From Bradyrhizobium diazoefficiens (GTDB lineage Bacteria > Pseudomonadota > Alphaproteobacteria > Rhizobiales > Xanthobacteraceae), in NCBI RefSeq assembly GCF_018131015.1, contig NZ_JAFCJJ010000001.1:310001-374000 (forward strand): a stretch of DNA of 64,000 nt. The letters run 5' to 3'. A program made the position numbers and the translations under genes. This document shows positions 61,486 to 64,000 of this stretch, one piece after another. The notes below the pieces were generated by a model. That model saw only the letters and a program-made list of their open reading frames with translations. It was not told the DNA's origin and ran no database searches. Position 1 is the first letter of the stretch. Each line of letters begins with the position of its first letter.

Positions 61486-62630
61486 GCATCGACCGATGGC
61501 CCCTGCGCGCTGCGCTCCAGCCGCCGCGCCTGGTCGTCGAGCCGCCTCAGCGCCTGCATCTCCTCCTCGCGTCCGAGCTTTGCGTTCTGGATCGCGCCCT
61601 TCAGCACGCGGATGGTTTCGTCGTAGACCTTGATCGGGACGGGGTAAGGGTGGCGGTCCTTGCCGCCATGGGCGAGCGAGAAGCGGGCGGGATCGTTGAA
61701 GCGGTAGGGCGCGCCGTGCACGACCTCGGCGACCATCGCGAGCGAGCGCACCGTGCGCGCGCCGACGCCGGGCGTCAGCAGCAATTCCGGGAAGTCGACC
61801 GGGCCGCGCTCGGCGGCAGCGGCCAGCGTGCCGTGCAGGCGCCGCGCGAACACGTCTTTCGGGCGAACGTCGTGATGCGCCGGCATGATCAGATGCGGCA
61901 GCAAGCCTTGCGCCGGCTCGCTGCCGTTCAGCCGCTCGAACTCCGTGACGATGCGGTCGGGGCCGAGATCGGCGAGCAGCTCGAGCTGTGCGGTCCGCGA
62001 GACATCGGCGCGGTGGTCGGTGAGATTGACGATCTCGCCCTGCGCGGGGCCGTCGATGGCGCTGTGCGGCGTATCGACAAAACTCTTCAGCGCCTCGGAA
62101 TGCCAGTGATAGCGCCGGGCCTGGCGCTTGTCGCCATTCATGCCCTGCTGCACCACCGTCCACTTGGCATCAGTGGTGACGAAGAAGCCGTGCAGGTAGA
62201 GGTCGAAACCGTCCTGCACGGCGGCGCTGTCGACCTTCGCGACCAGCCGGCTGGCGCGGGTGAGTTTGGCGCCATCGAAGCCGACGCGGTCGCCGAGCTG
62301 CAGCAGCTCGTCCGGCGTCTTCCGCGAATGCTGGCCGCGGCCGCCGCAGACATAGAGGCCGAGCTCGTCCTGGAGCGGGCCGAGCCCGCGCTTGAGCGCG
62401 CCGATCACGGATGTGGTGATGCCCGAGGAGTGCCAGTCCATCCCCATCACCGCGCCGAACGACTGGAACCAGAATGGATGTGACAGCCGCTGCAGGAAGG
62501 CGTCGCGGCCATAATGATGAACGATCGCCTGCGTGACGATCGCGCCGAGCGAGGCCATGCGGCTCGCGAGCCACGGCGGAACCCGCCCGGAATGGAGAGG
62601 AAGATCGGCGCTGCCGGTACGTCGTGTCAT
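61386..62630 (-). CDS. DUF763 domain-containing protein
   Basis: A 414-residue protein that opens MTRRTGSADLPLHSGRVPPW, the DUF763/COG1415 start. It includes AKWTVVQQGMNGDKRQARRYHW and LLLTPGVGARTVRSLAMVAE, a helix-hairpin-helix-like segment suggesting nucleic-acid contact. Function unknown. Its last 100 nt overlap the 3' end of the P450 gene on the other strand. Confidence 0.8.
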   Translation of the reverse strand: MTRRTGSADLPLHSGRVPPWLASRMASLGAIVTQAIVHHYGRDAFLQRLSHPFWFQSFGAVMGMDWHSSGITTSVIGALKRGLGPLQDELGLYVCGGRGQHSRKTPDELLQLGDRVGFDGAKLTRASRLVAKVDSAAVQDGFDLYLHGFFVTTDAKWTVVQQGMNGDKRQARRYHWHSEALKSFVDTPHSAIDGPAQGEIVNLTDHRADVSRTAQLELLADLGPDRIVTEFERLNGSEPAQGLLPHLIMPAHHDVRPKDVFARRLHGTLAAAAERGPVDFPELLLTPGVGARTVRSLAMVAEVVHGAPYRFNDPARFSLAHGGKDRHPYPVPIKVYDETIRVLKGAIQNAKLGREEEMQALRRLDDQARRLERSAQGPSVDAYIAGERAASPDLDGRSVFGWERDLVASRKSSA

Positions 62631-62752
62631 GCGCGACTCAATTAGCGCAGTTCGGCGACGGTTGCATCAGGGGATTGCTGTGTTGCACGAGGCGGGGGAG
62701 CGAAGCGGGCGGCGATGCGTTGGGCCGACGCGAATGAACACGGGGGATCTTC

Positions 62753-63557
62753 ATGAATTGGCGCGCTCTCATGGCAGACATCAACGGAATGTTGGGATGG
62801 ATACCGTCGTGGGTCGTCGGCCTCGCCCTGGTCGCCGGCGCGATGTTGATTGCGTTGTCGCTCTATCGGCTCGCGGTCTGGCTGTTCAACCGCGTCTTCG
62901 GAACCCGCCTGCCGCTCCTGCGTATGTTCATCGAACGCACAGCCGGTCCGGCCCAGCTGGCTCTGTGCCTTGCCGCCGTCGCGCTGGTGTTGCCGCTGGC
63001 CCCCTTGGATGAAGAATTTCGCGCGCCACTGACGAGGCTGTTCGTGGTCGCCTTCATCGCGCTGATCGGCTGGATCTCGATCCGGCTCGTGGACATGAGC
63101 GCGGCGCGCTATCTGCGGAATTTTCGCGACGTCACCGAGAATTTTATCGCGCGCAAGCACGTGACGCAGGTCCGCGTCTTCAAGCGGGTCACCGACACCA
63201 TCATCGTCATCATCACGGTCTCGGCCGCGCTGATGACGTTCGATTCCGTGAGGCAATATGGCGTCAGCCTGTTCGCCTCTGCCGGTGCGGCCGGCATCAT
63301 CGGTGGTCAATCTCCAGGTGATCGACGCGGATTCGCGCACCATCGAGCTGCGGGCGCTGGTCAGCGCGCGGAACGCGCCGCAATCCTGGGACCTGCGCTG
63401 CGAGATCCGGGAGAAGCTCATCGGCATGATCCGCGACGAGATGCCGGAAGCGCTGCCGCGCGAGCGCGCGATCCTGATTCCGTCCGGCGACAAGGATGCC
63501 GAATTCCTGCTTCGCGAGAGGCCGCCGGAGAATACGCGCGCAAGCGCGCATAATTGA
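62753..63557 (+). pseudogene. Mechanosensitive channel (MscS family) with internal deletion
   Basis: The first frame encodes four membrane segments and ends in the MscS pore-helix start VSLFASAGAAGII (to about 63300), preceded by a GGGGGA ribosome-binding site and ATG at 62753. Coding sense then moves to another frame (63313-63557: VVNLQVIDADSRTIELRALV and beyond), which is the C-terminal end of the same family. The conserved middle (rest of pore helix, beta domain and most of the C-terminal alpha/beta domain) is missing, so the gene is non-functional. Confidence 0.7.
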
Positions 63558-63568
63558 TCCCGGCGCGA

Positions 63569-64000
63569 TCAGCCCGCGCCGATCGCGGCCGTGGCCGCCT
63601 GTTGAGCGCGCGATCGCGGCTTGCGCAGTTTTCGCCGCGCCCAGATCAGGAGGCCGGTCGACAGTAGCGTCAGCAGCGCGATTGATGTGGCGACATTGAG
63701 CGGCGAAGCGATCAGCACCGACCAATTTCCCTCATGGATCAGGCGCGGCCAGTTGCGCGGTAACGCGATGACACCCGACGAATTGACGGCATAGGCGCGC
63801 AGCTCGTCATCCTCGTAAATTCGCGCCATCATGCGACCGCCGCGCGCGCCGATTGAAATGACGCTGGACAGGTCATGGGAGGCCGCGACCATGCGAACCG
63901 CGTCGGCCAGGGGAAGCGCACGGCCGCCTCCGGCTGGTGCGGCGCCACTCTGAAAGGTCAGGCCGAACGCCAGGCAGAGGCCTGTCAGCGGGCTCAAAAG
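63569..64000 (-). CDS. PepSY-domain membrane protein, C-terminal part
   Basis: An open frame reaches the right window edge and carries the C-terminal 143 codons. ADAVRMVAASHDLSSVISIG with RIYEDDELRAYAVNSSGVIA resembles a PepSY module. The terminal helix SIALLTLLSTGLLIWARRKLRK is the last span of PepSY_TM proteins, many of which are iron-regulated membrane reductases or permeases. The first codon at the edge is not a credible start, so the 5' end lies outside. Confidence 0.6.
   Translation of the reverse strand, partial: LLSPLTGLCLAFGLTFQSGAAPAGGGRALPLADAVRMVAASHDLSSVISIGARGGRMMARIYEDDELRAYAVNSSGVIALPRNWPRLIHEGNWSVLIASPLNVATSIALLTLLSTGLLIWARRKLRKPRSRAQQAATAAIGAG

Noticed and set aside
1..64000. 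CRISPR arrays, tRNA or rRNA genes, IS transposases or prophage genes
   Set aside because: No regularly spaced repeats, cloverleaf sequences, transposase motifs or phage structural genes were seen on reading; short tRNAs could be missed without a scan.

Overview
This is high-GC alphaproteobacterial chromosome, most likely Bradyrhizobium or a close Bradyrhizobiaceae relative. The evidence for that is the very-long-chain fatty-acid lipid A cluster (acpXL to lpxXL), a DUF2865 protein, and several families of palindromic intergenic repeats typical of this group. No rRNA, tRNA, CRISPR array, phage or IS transposase was recognised. All assignments come from reading the sequence and from family knowledge; nothing was searched.

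Positions 1-38500 are mostly housekeeping. In order they hold: a partial gene; an outer-membrane porin; an alpha/beta hydrolase; aroG-dgkA-nadE; a DUF2865 protein; cysS with a tiny membrane ORF and an acetyltransferase; citramalate synthase; a VOC protein; a LOG-type hydrolase; an Atm1-like ABC exporter; psd-pssA; RraA-like and SDR proteins; motAB; two tandem kup genes; rhodanese, aminotransferase and a PotF-like binding protein; and the lipid A VLCFA operon acpXL-fabZXL-fabF2XL-fabF1XL-lpxXL. After these come short bradyrhizobial genes, a ParB-like nuclease family protein, a Crp/Fnr regulator, an AhpD-like protein and a HerA-like ATPase.

Positions 38800-59700 are the most interesting part: an apparent nicotinate-degradation regulon of mixed design. 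NicAB (aerobic, cytochrome c-linked molybdenum hydroxylase) would make 6-hydroxynicotinate. A protein I assign as 6-hydroxynicotinate reductase would reduce it to tetrahydro-6-oxonicotinate. An enamidase would then open the ring to 2-formylglutarate. The last two are the enzymes known from the anaerobe Eubacterium barkeri. A UPF0280 protein (ApbE superfamily) overlaps the reductase gene and is a candidate flavin transferase for it. A ferredoxin-NADP reductase could supply electrons, and an ABC importer (HAAT type) and a TRAP transporter could supply substrate. A MarR regulator closes the reductase/ABC operon. A 16-bp palindrome (consensus CGTTYGTATACGAACG) lies in both divergent promoter regions (nicA/hnr and dctQ/fpr), which ties the separate transcription units together. 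An extradiol dioxygenase upstream has its own 22-bp palindrome with similar half-sites.

Three unrelated genes (CPBP protease, a secreted protein, GrpB family) interrupt the region at 52490-54403, next to what looks like the 3' end of a lost marR paralogue. Positions 59700-64000 hold a hypothetical protein, a cytochrome P450 whose 3' end overlaps a DUF763 gene, an mscS pseudogene with an internal deletion, and the C-terminal part of a PepSY membrane protein.
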